The notes below the pieces were generated by a model. The model was given only the letters and a program-made list of their open reading frames with translations, was not told where the DNA came from and ran no database searches. Shown one piece after another: positions 1 through 7,536 of a DNA stretch of 64,000 nt. This stretch comes from a virus, in the IMG/VR virus record IMGVR_UViG_3300027621_000003, positions 186,001 to 250,000 of that record; one strand, written 5' to 3'. The position numbers and the translations under genes are program-made. Positions within the stretch are counted from its first letter, which is position 1. Each line of letters begins with the position of its first letter.

Positions 1-61
1 AGTAATCTTTTACAGAATTTTTTGATTCTTCCCTTAAGACCCTTTTGATTAGTTCCTTCAT
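1..61 (-). CDS. CTS-type phage protein, N-terminal fragment
   Basis: Only the first 20 codons lie in the window; the gene continues past position 1. The start reads MKELIKRVLREES, a short basic/hydrophobic leader ending in L-x-E, like the T4 capsid-targeting sequences removed by the prohead protease. A TATTTAT box at 66-72 ends 4 nt before the ATG. The body of the protein is not visible, so no function can be given. Confidence 0.7.
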   Translation of the reverse strand, partial: MKELIKRVLREESKNSVKDY

Positions 62-74
62 ATCAATAAATACC

Positions 75-248
75 TTACATTACAAAACTATCTTCCAATA
101 ATTTAGTTACCCGTTTAATATGTCCCAAATGAACACCCCTATCTCCACCCATACGTTCCCTCATTTTCTTTTCAACATACATCTTCTCAATTTTGTCTGT
201 ATATACACGATACTCCGACATCATCTGAATTACGGTCTTTGTTTCCAT
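75..248 (-). CDS. small hypothetical protein (57 aa)
   Basis: An open frame of 57 codons from ATG 248 to TAA 75, starting METKTVIQMM. A TATCTTTG box (253-260) ends exactly 4 nt before the ATG, the arrangement seen before many genes here, which is the main support for this small gene. The product is mostly helical, charged and methionine-rich, with no signal peptide and no family I recognise. It lacks the CTS-type leader of its two neighbours. Confidence 0.65.
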   Translation of the reverse strand: METKTVIQMMSEYRVYTDKIEKMYVEKKMRERMGGDRGVHLGHIKRVTKLLEDSFVM

Positions 249-274
249 ATTACAAAGATACTAAATTAATGGGA

Positions 275-304
275 AATAAAAAACCCCTCGGTAATGGAGG
301 GGTT
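275..304 (-). terminator. rho-independent terminator
   Basis: Read on the minus strand, a hairpin of complementary ACCCCTC/GAGGGGT arms is followed by a U run. It lies just past the stop of the gene at 306-578. Confidence 0.8.
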
Positions 305-305
305 G

Positions 306-578
306 TTAACAATCTTCTTGGGAATTAATATAATATTGAATGATATAATCTTTTAGGTTTTGTTTTACAAAATCAATAACCTCTTCAGGTTGAATCCTTT
401 TAATACCCTCTAAATCTAAAAAGGTTTCCAATTCATAAATTACCCCAATATAAAAATAAGATTCATTTGAATAATCACAGGGGTACATATTATCCAATAC
501 AACATCCAATACTTTTTTAATATAATAAAACCTTCTTCTTAATGACGTGTTCTGTTCCTCAGTGATAATGATTTTCAT
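306..578 (-). CDS. CTS-type small protein (90 aa)
   Basis: Starts MKIIITEEQ, a variant leader in which I-T-E would be the cleavage site if a T4-like prohead protease acts here. The rest is acidic and helical with many Tyr residues and ends EDC. A TATTTAT box at 584-590 ends 5 nt before the ATG. Further upstream (619-671) is a 53-bp sequence repeated before the next CTS gene. No known family recognised; a packaged internal head protein is an inference from the leader and promoter. Confidence 0.7.
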   Translation of the reverse strand: MKIIITEEQNTSLRRRFYYIKKVLDVVLDNMYPCDYSNESYFYIGVIYELETFLDLEGIKRIQPEEVIDFVKQNLKDYIIQYYINSQEDC

Positions 579-618
579 ATTCCATAAATATACGGGAGGG
601 TAAAATAGGAAAATTTTC

Positions 619-671
619 CCAAAAATTCTATTTCACATATAGGGTATCTTCATAAGAAGGGGGGTCATGTT
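619..671. repeat. 53-bp direct repeat, copy A
   Basis: Nearly identical to 1490-1544, differing by a 2-nt gap and a T/C change. Both copies lie about 30-90 nt upstream of the TATTTAT box of a minus-strand CTS gene, which suggests a shared regulatory element rather than chance. Confidence 0.7.
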
Positions 672-681
672 TATAGGAAAT

Positions 682-707
682 AAAAAACCCCTCTGTTGGG
701 AGGGGTT
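682..707 (-). terminator. rho-independent terminator
   Basis: ACCCCTC/GAGGGGT-type hairpin followed on the minus strand by a U run, 22 nt past the stop of the gene at 729-1427. Confidence 0.8.
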
Positions 708-728
708 CCAAGTATTTTTTTAAATGTA

Positions 729-1427
729 TTACCCACAAGGTACTACACTATCTTTAACCGTACTGGCAAACCAGTTAATTTGTAATGTATCATCTTTACG
801 TTGAATTATTTTATCAAAAGGAATTTTTACACAAACGTTATAAAGAAACTTTTGTTGAGGATATTTTTCGGTGCCTGCTTCATAAGAGTCCACATCATAA
901 TACTCTATTGATTCTGCTTTGATAATAATACCATCTTTGTCTTTACGGATAACTTTAGCACCCTCGATGTCTACGAACAACTCTCTTTTATCTCCCATTG
1001 TACTTGAATAAGTATATGACCTACCAATAATCATTTGTCTATTAGTGATAAGACGAATTACCGTACCAGGATTGTACATTGAATTTTGTTTCTGAGACTC
1101 ATCTTCTTGTTGATTAACCAATTTCATTATCAAATTATAATCAATATGATATTCATTCTGTAACCATTGGTCCAAGTTTTGACCATCTTGAACACCAAAT
1201 GCTTTTTTAACCCCTTCCCAATCCTGCTTGTTATTAATTCTGTTTACTATAGTTTGTTGAATGTTTTTTGCGGCGTCGCTTGTAACATTTAACCCCGTCA
1301 TCAATTCTTTGAAATAATCAGCAATTTCTTTGTAGTCTTGTGGGGTAAGTTTTTTGGCTTGTTCACTAATTACTCTTCTAACAATTCTTGTTAAATCTGA
1401 TTCTGTTAATCTTATAATTTTTTTCAT
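729..1427 (-). CDS. CTS-type protein with C-terminal beta-rich domain (232 aa)
   Basis: The N-terminus carries the clearest leader in the window: MKKIIRLTESDLTRI... ending V-I-S-E|Q at residues 20-24. Residues 25-110 are helical and include a WLQNEY segment; residues 120-232 look like an all-beta domain ending VVPCG. A TATTTAT box at 1445-1451 lies 17 nt before the ATG, and a repeated 53-bp element is at 1490-1544. A related leader begins the protein at 6274-6753. Family unknown; I infer a protein loaded into the head and trimmed by the prohead protease. Confidence 0.8.
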   Translation of the reverse strand: MKKIIRLTESDLTRIVRRVISEQAKKLTPQDYKEIADYFKELMTGLNVTSDAAKNIQQTIVNRINNKQDWEGVKKAFGVQDGQNLDQWLQNEYHIDYNLIMKLVNQQEDESQKQNSMYNPGTVIRLITNRQMIIGRSYTYSSTMGDKRELFVDIEGAKVIRKDKDGIIIKAESIEYYDVDSYEAGTEKYPQQKFLYNVCVKIPFDKIIQRKDDTLQINWFASTVKDSVVPCG

Positions 1428-1489
1428 ATTAATTTTCTTTAGTTATAAATATATTAAAAAGAGAAAAGGAGTATTTTTCCCAAAATTTT

Positions 1490-1544
1490 CCAAAAATTCT
1501 ATTTCACATATAGGGGGTACCTTCATAAGAAGGGGGGTCATGTT
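1490..1544. repeat. 53-bp direct repeat, copy B
   Basis: Second copy of the element at 619-671, again upstream of a CTS gene's TATTTAT box. A looser match (catatagggggg) follows the start of another CTS gene near 2511-2520. Confidence 0.7.
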
Positions 1545-1625
1545 CCCGAACGGTATTTTTTATAACCATATGTCCCCCACCCATATAATATATTCCCGAA
1601 CGGGAAACAATTCAGGGATGGGCAA

Positions 1626-1652
1626 TAAAAAACCCCTCTTTATGGGAGGGGG
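1626..1652 (-). terminator. rho-independent terminator
   Basis: AACCCCTC/GGGAGGGGGT hairpin with a minus-strand U run, just past the end of the two-gene unit 2428-1670. Confidence 0.8.
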
Positions 1653-1669
1653 TCTTTAAATTAGTTTTA

Positions 1670-2029
1670 TTAATTATCAGGAGTAATCGGCATCGGTAAA
1701 TCAATTCCGATTTTTTTATCAGGAAGTACCTCACCCACCTTACTAAAGAATTTAGATGATGCCTTTTGAAAGTCTTGGTCATATACTTGAGCCAATATCT
1801 TCCCTGTTGTAATGTCAGTTAATTTAACGTAGGTTGCAAATACGTCTTTCCAAACACAAACCATGTATGGGGTTTTAGTCCCCGTCCCACCTGTTCCTGT
1901 ATTACTATTACATAAAGGATTCTCAGATGTTCCTTGTTGTTTTTGAGGTGTAGACTGTTCCACTAAGTATCTACCCTCTAATCTCTTGTTTGCGTCTTCC
2001 ATAGAAGACAATTTTCTATATGTACTCAT
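1670..2029 (-). CDS. possible CTS-type protein with Gly/Thr linker (119 aa)
   Basis: Second gene of a unit that starts at 2428; only 12 nt separate them and it has no box of its own. The first 25 residues are helical and basic and end R-Y-L-V-E|Q-S, which fits the V-x-E-type cleavage pattern loosely (L-V-E). Residues 30-55 are a low-complexity Gly/Thr/Asn linker, followed by a compact domain with CVW and YVKL strands. No family recognised. Confidence 0.65.
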   Translation of the reverse strand: MSTYRKLSSMEDANKRLEGRYLVEQSTPQKQQGTSENPLCNSNTGTGGTGTKTPYMVCVWKDVFATYVKLTDITTGKILAQVYDQDFQKASSKFFSKVGEVLPDKKIGIDLPMPITPDN

Positions 2030-2041
2030 ATTTTTTTATTA

Positions 2042-2428
2042 TTACCAAGTTCTACATGCCCAATATCTTGGTTTCCATCTTGGACCAGGAGTATCACAAT
2101 TATGTCTTGCTCTAAAGTTCTTTCTTCTTTCAGGATTATTCTTTTTAATCCTCATTATTTTACCTTTGGCTGATTTTCCACCAAAACCAAAGTTTACCTT
2201 AACAACCTTACCTTTATCGTTCTTAACATATACTTTGGACTTTTTAATGTCACCCTGCATTATCTTACCCAACTGAACTTTTCTTCCCTGATATTCTGCT
2301 TCGGTTAATAAATCACCAATAACAAAATTGGTCTCTTCTACCGAACCATATCCATCTTCATATAAAAATGAATTCTCATTTTCTAATACTAATCTTTTAT
2401 ACTGAGACTCACTAATGATTATTTCCAT
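2042..2428 (-). CDS. CTS-type protein with C-terminal ARHNCD...YWACR tail
   Basis: Begins MEIIISESQYKRLVLE|N, a leader ending L-V-L-E; a TTG two codons upstream is open but the ATG at 2428 sits 5 nt after a TATTTAT box (2434-2440). The middle is a basic segment (KVKVNFGFGGKSAKGK). The C-terminus is FRARHNC-(7)-KPRYWACRTW. From memory, such Cys/Trp tails recur in phage prohead-core and head proteins of large myoviruses; that is not checked. Role inferred: internal head protein, perhaps DNA- or metal-binding. Confidence 0.75.
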   Translation of the reverse strand: MEIIISESQYKRLVLENENSFLYEDGYGSVEETNFVIGDLLTEAEYQGRKVQLGKIMQGDIKKSKVYVKNDKGKVVKVNFGFGGKSAKGKIMRIKKNNPERRKNFRARHNCDTPGPRWKPRYWACRTW

Positions 2429-2440
2429 ATTCAATAAATA

Positions 2441-2717
2441 CCTCTTTCCCTAAAAAATTTCCAGAAAATTTCATCGTTAGTATTGTACCCCCAAAACCAC
2501 CTGTCAGAATGTCATATAGGGGGGGATACGGGAGGGGGGACCCCCACCATGGGGGGTGTGCCGTACTACAGGGGGGGAGTATAGTGTGGATAACTTATGT
2601 CCCCCTCCCCATGTGTCATAGTGTCATGTGGATAAGTAATGTCCCCGACTGATAAGGAGGTGGATAACTCCCCCCCTAAAAAAAAGGTGGGGGTTTGGTA
2701 GTGTCAAATAGATTACC
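2441..2717. other. origin-like intergenic region, left part
   Basis: No gene seen. It holds runs of 5-7 G or C (2517-2580, 2670-2700) and two perfect DnaA boxes (TGTGGATAA at 2585-2593 and 2627-2635) plus a one-mismatch copy at 2659-2667. Two more perfect boxes lie at 3602-3610 and 3659-3667. A replication origin is a possible reading; nothing else marks one. Confidence 0.5.
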
Positions 2718-2725
2718 TATCTTTG
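2718..2725 (+). promoter_or_regulatory. TATCTTTG promoter box, upstream copy
   Basis: Ends 4 nt before an ATG at 2730. A second box (TACCTTTG, 2847-2854) has identical spacing to the in-frame ATG at 2859, so the gene at 2859-3236 appears to have two stacked promoter/start units. Confidence 0.65.
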
Positions 2726-2846
2726 TATTATGATTCAGTTGTATACTGAACTTGGGCGTGGGGGCTTTCAGTGGTCACGGGAGAGTAGACTCCAACCTGC
2801 CTTATATTTTTTTTATAAGGTATTAGGAAATGTCAAAGGTATGTTG

Positions 2847-2854
2847 TACCTTTG
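2847..2854 (+). promoter_or_regulatory. TACCTTTG promoter box, downstream copy
   Basis: Followed by TATT and then ATG 2859. Between the two boxes is a short inverted repeat (CCTTATA/TATAAGG, about 2800-2820) around a T run, which could stop transcripts from the upstream box. Confidence 0.7.
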
Positions 2855-2858
2855 TATT

Positions 2859-3236
2859 ATGATGAAGTTAATGGAATCCCCCACTCAGATTAAAAGACTT
2901 AATAAGATTATGAAGGATAGGATTATTACCTGTGGTGTTGTATCCTATTACTATGAGAACCTTAAGGGTTACTACTCCCTTCATGCTAACAAGGGGGACA
3001 ATTATACAACCCCCCATTTATACCTTAAGTTTAATATCACTGAGTGTACGGGTAAAAGACAATATGGTGATAAAGGAACATACCCCATCTTTAGGGGTCA
3101 TCGTAGAGTTAGGGGTATTAACTCTTCCATCATATATAACATTACCCAAGACGGTGTTAAACTATTCCTTAAACACTTTGGGGTTAAGTACTATGAACTT
3201 GGTAAGACTATGTTTGTTTGGCCCATTCAGAAATAG
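2859..3236 (+). CDS. hypothetical protein (125 aa), alternative start at 2730
   Basis: Starts MMKLMESPTQ directly after a TACCTTTG-N4 box. An in-frame ATG at 2730, with its own box, would add 43 residues, but these include the box read as codons (YLCIM) and look non-conserved in style, so I prefer 2859. The protein is basic with many Tyr and Gly residues (GYYSLHANKGDN, GHRRVRG). It converges with and overlaps the last 29 nt of the gene at 3208-3582. No family recognised. It sits between DnaA-box clusters, so a replication role is conceivable but unsupported. Confidence 0.6.
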   Translation: MMKLMESPTQIKRLNKIMKDRIITCGVVSYYYENLKGYYSLHANKGDNYTTPHLYLKFNITECTGKRQYGDKGTYPIFRGHRRVRGINSSIIYNITQDGVKLFLKHFGVKYYELGKTMFVWPIQK

Positions 3237-3582
3237 TCTCATAGGCTATTGATGATAGAGTTGTTCTTGTAATGTTGAAATCCCCCTCGTTAAGATGGAA
3301 GTGTTTGTGAAGTAATTCATGTAATGGTCTTAAGTCACAGTCCACCATCATCCATACATTCTGACTGAGGGGTTTATTTACAAATCCTTTCTTACCCTTC
3401 TCGAACCATACTATTGCCTCAGGTAATACATTCCCCCTATTTGGAACAAACCTAAGTATAATCCCCTTGGAACTTTCATCTACTTGGGGGGTATAATACT
3501 TCTGTACAATTAATCTTATGTTATGGTCCGTAACATTGGATGGTTCCATCTGTCTTTCGTATATCGGTTGGTCTTCACTCAT
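3208..3582 (-). CDS. hypothetical protein (124 aa)
   Basis: ATG 3582 (MSEDQPIYERQ) lies 7 nt after a TATTTAT box (3590-3596); an open stretch further upstream is not needed. The protein has an N-terminal polar half and a C-terminal part with paired His residues (LHELLHKHFHLNEGDFN) before a helical end. That His-rich segment could bind metal, but I see no complete catalytic motif. Its 3' end overlaps the convergent gene at 2859-3236. Confidence 0.65.
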   Translation of the reverse strand: MSEDQPIYERQMEPSNVTDHNIRLIVQKYYTPQVDESSKGIILRFVPNRGNVLPEAIVWFEKGKKGFVNKPLSQNVWMMVDCDLRPLHELLHKHFHLNEGDFNITRTTLSSIAYETISEWAKQT

Positions 3583-3601
3583 ATTGTTCATAAATATATA
3601 C

Positions 3602-3610
3602 TTATCCACA
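3602..3610. promoter_or_regulatory. DnaA box (TTATCCACA)
   Basis: Perfect match to the bacterial DnaA-box consensus, one of four perfect copies between 2585 and 3667; all lie outside genes. Confidence 0.55.
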
Positions 3611-3667
3611 CTTTTGTCCATACCTGACACCCTGTCAGTTCATAAAAAAATATGGGTTTGTGGATAA

Positions 3668-4272
3668 CTTTGGGGGTAAAAATTTGGAATTGTCAAAATG
3701 TCAGTCCCCTCTTTCGCATGGGGATAATGCCTTCACAAGGTTTTAGTTTCCCCCACTTTCTCCCACAGGTGTATATTACCATAGTGTTATTCCCCCTGAC
3801 GCTATTGTAAGGACCAATTTATCCCCTCTGTTGACCCCTACAGAACCACTTTTTTCTATAGTGTTAAACCCCAGAGAATAATAGTTGTTATGGTCTACGA
3901 GGGCGGGAGACCCTTTAGGGTCCTTTAATCCCCCTTCAACGAGGGATGAAGTCCTTTTTTAAGATGACAACTAATGGACAACTTAAGTGGGTAATCTATT
4001 CCTGTCCCCTTAGTTCTATGGATATTATATATGGTGGTAAAAAGTGGGACATTATGTTTTGTATCTCATTCATCAGGTGAAACCTGACATTTACGATACA
4101 ACTAATCAGTCCCCCACTATTATCTATTCTATATGACATTACATATAATTGGTCGTAGACCAATACTTTTATATGTCATTACATATACGAAGATAACATA
4201 TCACCATCTCATTGTATCCATCTCCTTTAGTGGGGGACAAACTATAAGTGGGGGGTTCTTATTGTGGGGGAA
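3668..4272. other. intergenic region rich in G/C runs, right part of origin-like region
   Basis: Apart from one doubtful 44-codon frame (3946-4080) I see no gene in these 605 bases. There are many runs of 4-5 C or G, small hairpins (for example around 3908-3935), and a short repeated segment (gacattacatataa / gtcattacatatac at 4134-4190). The composition differs sharply from the AT-rich coding DNA on both sides. Confidence 0.45.
3946..4080 (+). CDS. doubtful small ORF (44 aa)
   Basis: MKSFFKMTTNGQLKW... to TGA 4080. It has a protein-like composition and the gene-poor region gives it room, but there is no promoter box at the usual spacing and no family resemblance. Confidence 0.25.
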   Translation: MKSFFKMTTNGQLKWVIYSCPLSSMDIIYGGKKWDIMFCISFIR

Positions 4273-4725
4273 TTACTTTTCCGTAATGGCCGTTACGGTA
4301 ATCGGTGTTACCATAGGTTCTAAGAAATTACAGAGGTCAGTAAGATATTTCATACACTCAGGGTCTTTCATACTACAATCTATAAGTTCTATCCTCTTAG
4401 GGTCTTCTAAGTACCATAGAGCAAGTTTGATTGACTTAACCTTAGTATCATATACATCACCGAACTCATGGTCATCATTATACCATCCTGTTTGGGTTTT
4501 TTGTTTAGTAAACTCTATAGAGAAGTTTAGGTTTGAACCATCGGTATAATGTTCAGGAACGTAATGAATATATACACCATTATCTTCTAATGTCTTATAT
4601 GTGTTTAATGTTACATCACCTATTAATTCCATAATCTGTCTTGTAAGATGACCTGCAGTTTTATAACCATCTAAATTCCATTGTATAATAAGATGTTCTA
4701 TTGTTGAATGTAATTCTTTATCCAT
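4273..4725 (-). CDS. hypothetical protein (150 aa)
   Basis: MDKELHSTIEHLIIQ from ATG 4725; the frame is open 12 codons further to a TTG. An N-terminal helical region is followed by a beta-rich part (VYIHYVPEHYTDGSNLNFSIEF) and a C-terminal segment with two Cys residues (CSMKDPECMKYL). Not recognised. The stop lies at the edge of the origin-like region. Confidence 0.6.
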   Translation of the reverse strand: MDKELHSTIEHLIIQWNLDGYKTAGHLTRQIMELIGDVTLNTYKTLEDNGVYIHYVPEHYTDGSNLNFSIEFTKQKTQTGWYNDDHEFGDVYDTKVKSIKLALWYLEDPKRIELIDCSMKDPECMKYLTDLCNFLEPMVTPITVTAITEK

Positions 4726-4761
4726 AGTGTTAATAATAATATATTCCCCCTGTTTAATCAA

Positions 4762-4938
4762 ATCATATACGCATTTATCCGTATATATACGAATGAATAT
4801 CCGATTGGTTTATAGTTGTTAGTTTACTATAAACAGAATGAAGTAAAATTATGAATGAATGTGTGGAACGGAGTGAAACACCATGAGTGAGTAAATTTAC
4901 TTTATGATGTATCAAATCTTAATGATGCCGGGAACTGA
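4762..4938. other. intergenic region with inverted repeats
   Basis: Contains GTTTATAGT/ACTATAAAC arms (9 bp, about 4808-4834) and, just right of it, a looser AAGTAAA.../...TTTACTT pair flanking a GTGT...ACAC stem (about 4841-4903). It could be a small structured RNA or operator; no gene is seen. Confidence 0.3.
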
Positions 4939-5562
4939 TTATTCCCCCACCCTTTTTTCTTCTTTTTTTGGAACAATTACCGCATATTGTCCATTCCATT
5001 CAGATGCTGGTGGAATGTTTGGATTACCAGGGAATGCGGTTAACAATGAATAAACATTTCCGTTTTTAATACCTTGTAATATTTCATCATCTTCTTTAAC
5101 ATCATCAGGAAGATATTCTGGATTTGATTTTCTTATAATTAATGTTAATGTATCGGTCTTAAAATTATCTGAAGATTTGCTAGTATAAATTAAAGGGACT
5201 TCAATATCATTACCTCGTTCTTTTTTTGTTGTGGTAGTTTCTTTTGCGTCTTCATAATTTATTGCTTCATCATATGGTTTAACCAAATCATAACCAATAT
5301 TAGGAACGTTAACTTCAAACGCTCCACCTTCACCCAATTCATTATTTTCCAATGCCATATTAATAAAATTATTAATATCTTCATCAGTTATTCCTTCTTT
5401 AAAGGTTGAACCTGTTCCAAATTGATTGTGAGTTTTTATATGGTTTTTTGTATAATCGGCAACTAAAACAACATTTCCATCGTTTGATTGAATTTTATCT
5501 GTGGCTTCAATGATTAATCCCATCATTGATTTAATTCTGTCTATGTTTTCTTGCAATTTCAT
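4939..5562 (-). CDS. CTS-type acidic protein (207 aa)
   Basis: Starts MKLQENIDRIKSMMGLIIE|A, a leader of the NLQE..RI..MMGL type also used at 5939-6277 and 12408-12722, with L-I-I-E as the predicted cleavage site. ATG 5562 lies 5 nt after a TATTTAT box (5568-5574); an upstream GTG merely reads the box as codons. The body is acidic, and its middle (KETTTTKKERGNDIEVPLI) divides two globular halves. No enzyme motif seen. Inferred internal head protein. Confidence 0.72.
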   Translation of the reverse strand: MKLQENIDRIKSMMGLIIEATDKIQSNDGNVVLVADYTKNHIKTHNQFGTGSTFKEGITDEDINNFINMALENNELGEGGAFEVNVPNIGYDLVKPYDEAINYEDAKETTTTKKERGNDIEVPLIYTSKSSDNFKTDTLTLIIRKSNPEYLPDDVKEDDEILQGIKNGNVYSLLTAFPGNPNIPPASEWNGQYAVIVPKKEEKRVGE

Positions 5563-5624
5563 AATTAATAAATATGACACCCTACCCCTTTTTATTATAT
5601 TTACTTTTACCTATATTTATAGTT

Positions 5625-5930
5625 ATGGAAGCATCCACCGAAATGATTAAAAGAGTATTAGAACACTTGGTTTCACCTAAGTGGAATGGTATTGTGGAAT
5701 ATGAGATTGAACCTTCTACACACGATGATACAGGTGTAGAATACTACATGATAGATGTTATATTTGATATTGCTGGATATTGGGCGAAATATCACGCAGG
5801 TGAATATGATTATTCAGACCAAATGGATGCAGAGATTGAAGCTGATGTTAGAAATGCGGTGAAGTATTTGGGTATTAACACAACATTTGTAACAATATAT
5901 GTTAGGGATGAAGATGGAAATAATAAATAG
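5625..5930 (+). CDS. small protein paralogous to the product of 10096-10368 (101 aa)
   Basis: MEASTEMIKRVLEHLVSPKW from ATG 5625, 4 nt after a TATTTAT box (5614-5620). The order is an N-terminal amphipathic helix, a beta region and a C-terminal helix plus strand (EADVRNAVKYLGI...VTIYV). The same layout and similar residues occur at 10096-10368 (EIKDVLRYLSI...IRFTL), so the two are probable paralogs. Both are plus-strand islands among minus-strand CTS genes. Function unknown. Confidence 0.7.
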   Translation: MEASTEMIKRVLEHLVSPKWNGIVEYEIEPSTHDDTGVEYYMIDVIFDIAGYWAKYHAGEYDYSDQMDAEIEADVRNAVKYLGINTTFVTIYVRDEDGNNK

Positions 5931-5938
5931 AATTACTA

Positions 5939-6277
5939 TTATGGACAAACATATTGATGCATAAGACGTAATCTTTCACCATATTTGTCTTTAGCATATT
6001 TCTCCATCATCCTATACGCTTTACCCCACTCAGGTGAACTATCATCCACACTTTCAAAGTAATCCCAATATATTGTGTTTAATGTTTTAGAAATTGTTGC
6101 CTCAATAAATTCATCCTCATCAATTTTACATATAGAATATTGGACATTGACTTCATCTGCAGATAGAAAGATTAAATCATCAACATTACTTATTCTTCTT
6201 TGTACGGCAGCCAAAAGATTGGACTCATTTAATCCCATCATCTCTTGTATTCTATTTACCTGTTCCTGTAAGTTCAT
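5939..6277 (-). CDS. CTS-type protein (112 aa)
   Basis: Begins MNLQEQVNRIQEMMGLNE|S, the same leader type as 4939-5562. The start overlaps the stop of 6274-6753 by ATGA, so translation is probably coupled. The body is a small mixed alpha/beta domain with conserved-looking Trp and Tyr residues (IYWDYFESVDDSSPEWGKAYRMM). Last gene of the unit that starts at 8437. Confidence 0.7.
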   Translation of the reverse strand: MNLQEQVNRIQEMMGLNESNLLAAVQRRISNVDDLIFLSADEVNVQYSICKIDEDEFIEATISKTLNTIYWDYFESVDDSSPEWGKAYRMMEKYAKDKYGERLRLMHQYVCP

Positions 6278-6753
6278 TTCTTCTTCTTTACACAGTTAGG
6301 ATATCTTTTACCAAACATTGTCTTCATACCTTTTTGAGTATAACCTGCCCAACATCTTTCAGTTAATTCCCCCTCTTTCATCTCTTGGGTTTTCTTTTTA
6401 GATTGTTCTTTCTTAGACTCAATATATTCAAACGCAGTCTTTAATCTTTTTTTAACTTCAGGGTCTTTTGCTCTTTCTAAGGCAACTCTTAATCTTTGAT
6501 GAATCAGATTAATAATCTGAGATTGTCTGGCATGTGATTTTGACTTGAAACTTTCTTTGTTTAATGTGTCAACAATATCTTGTTTTGTTCTAAACTTTAC
6601 AGATACAGTATCACTTGGATTTTCATCCGTATATAATCTTCTGTCAGAACCTTCAGGTTTTTTACCTGTTCCTGATTTTGGGTCATTTTCACTAATAACA
6701 CGTTTTACTAATGATATTAATTCTGATTCTGTTAATCTAACTATTTTTTTCAT
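6274..6753 (-). CDS. CTS-type protein with CWAGY...YPNC tail (159 aa)
   Basis: Leader MKKIVRLTESELISL...V-I-S-E|N closely matches that of 729-1427. The middle is basic and helical (residues 60-130). The C-terminus is ERCWAGYTQKGMK-(3)-GKRYPNCVKKKK, a two-Cys tail that I recall as recurrent in proteins of marine and freshwater T4-like phages, a memory not verified here. Basic, so it may contact DNA inside the head. It sits in an operon with 6755-7534 (1 nt gap) and 5939-6277 (ATGA overlap). Confidence 0.75.
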   Translation of the reverse strand: MKKIVRLTESELISLVKRVISENDPKSGTGKKPEGSDRRLYTDENPSDTVSVKFRTKQDIVDTLNKESFKSKSHARQSQIINLIHQRLRVALERAKDPEVKKRLKTAFEYIESKKEQSKKKTQEMKEGELTERCWAGYTQKGMKTMFGKRYPNCVKKKK

Positions 6754-6754
6754 A

Positions 6755-7534
6755 TTACTTTCTGTTGTAAGGTCTAAATCTCAATGGATTTGCTTTTATT
6801 GCTGACTTAGGAAATCTTAATCCTACTCCTTGTCGTCTTGCGTTTTTTAATGTTCTTGCGTATTCATCAAGTTCATCATTGTTTTCTTCTGCTTGAATAC
6901 CTTTAGTCTTATCTAAATTATCCTTTGGTATTTGTTTAATAATTGAAAAGTTATATCCCCAATAGTTTCCTTCATCACCAATACTTGATATTCTTAATGG
7001 ACGGCTATTCATTGTATCGGCAAATGTTGTCTCAGGATAATCATTTATTTTATCCAATTTATTTTTTATTTCATCCCAATCAACATCAACATAATCACCA
7101 TACTTTGTTAACATTTCATCAAACGAATCAAAACCATCTGCGAATCCTCTCCATCCACTATTGTAATAAGGTTTGTCATGTTTAACAAAGATATATTTAA
7201 TTCCTAATGGGTTTTTATCTTCATCCACATCCCTTCGTCTCTTCTCAAAGTATTGTCTTAGTTCTTCACCATAGTTGTCGTTTAGATACTCTTTTATTTC
7301 ATCCCAAGCCTTATGATAATCATCACCATACTCCTCAAATTCTCTTGGCATGATATCATACATGGCTTTGTGAATTGTTCTGAGTGTGGCCATATCTAAT
7401 TCTGTTGGTTCCTCTTTCTGAAACGCACCTATTCTATGTTTTTTAATTATACTGTCAATATTGCTGAAATCTATTCTGCGTTTTATTGACGGTGTAAGTT
7501 CTTCTTTTAATATTTTTCTAATTAAATCTTTCAT
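6755..7534 (-). CDS. CTS-type protein (259 aa)
   Basis: Starts MKDLIRKILKE|E, with I-L-K-E as the predicted cut. Its first 9 residues are identical to those of 7537-8070, two nt upstream. The remainder is charged, with Trp/Tyr/Asp-rich segments (YYNSGWRGFADGFDSF) and a basic C-terminus (RFPKSAIKANPLRFRPYNRK). No known domain. A possible substrate of head protease followed by injection with DNA is an inference. Confidence 0.7.
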   Translation of the reverse strand: MKDLIRKILKEELTPSIKRRIDFSNIDSIIKKHRIGAFQKEEPTELDMATLRTIHKAMYDIMPREFEEYGDDYHKAWDEIKEYLNDNYGEELRQYFEKRRRDVDEDKNPLGIKYIFVKHDKPYYNSGWRGFADGFDSFDEMLTKYGDYVDVDWDEIKNKLDKINDYPETTFADTMNSRPLRISSIGDEGNYWGYNFSIIKQIPKDNLDKTKGIQAEENNDELDEYARTLKNARRQGVGLRFPKSAIKANPLRFRPYNRK

Positions 7535-7536
7535 AA

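Noticed and set aside
2932-3252. Second plus-strand frame overlapping 2859-3236
   Set aside because: No promoter box or protein-like pattern; the 2859 frame has both box and better composition.
4133-4549. Plus-strand open frame over the gene at 4273-4725
   Set aside because: Low-complexity Ile/Ser/Tyr composition and no box; it is the shadow of the minus-strand gene.
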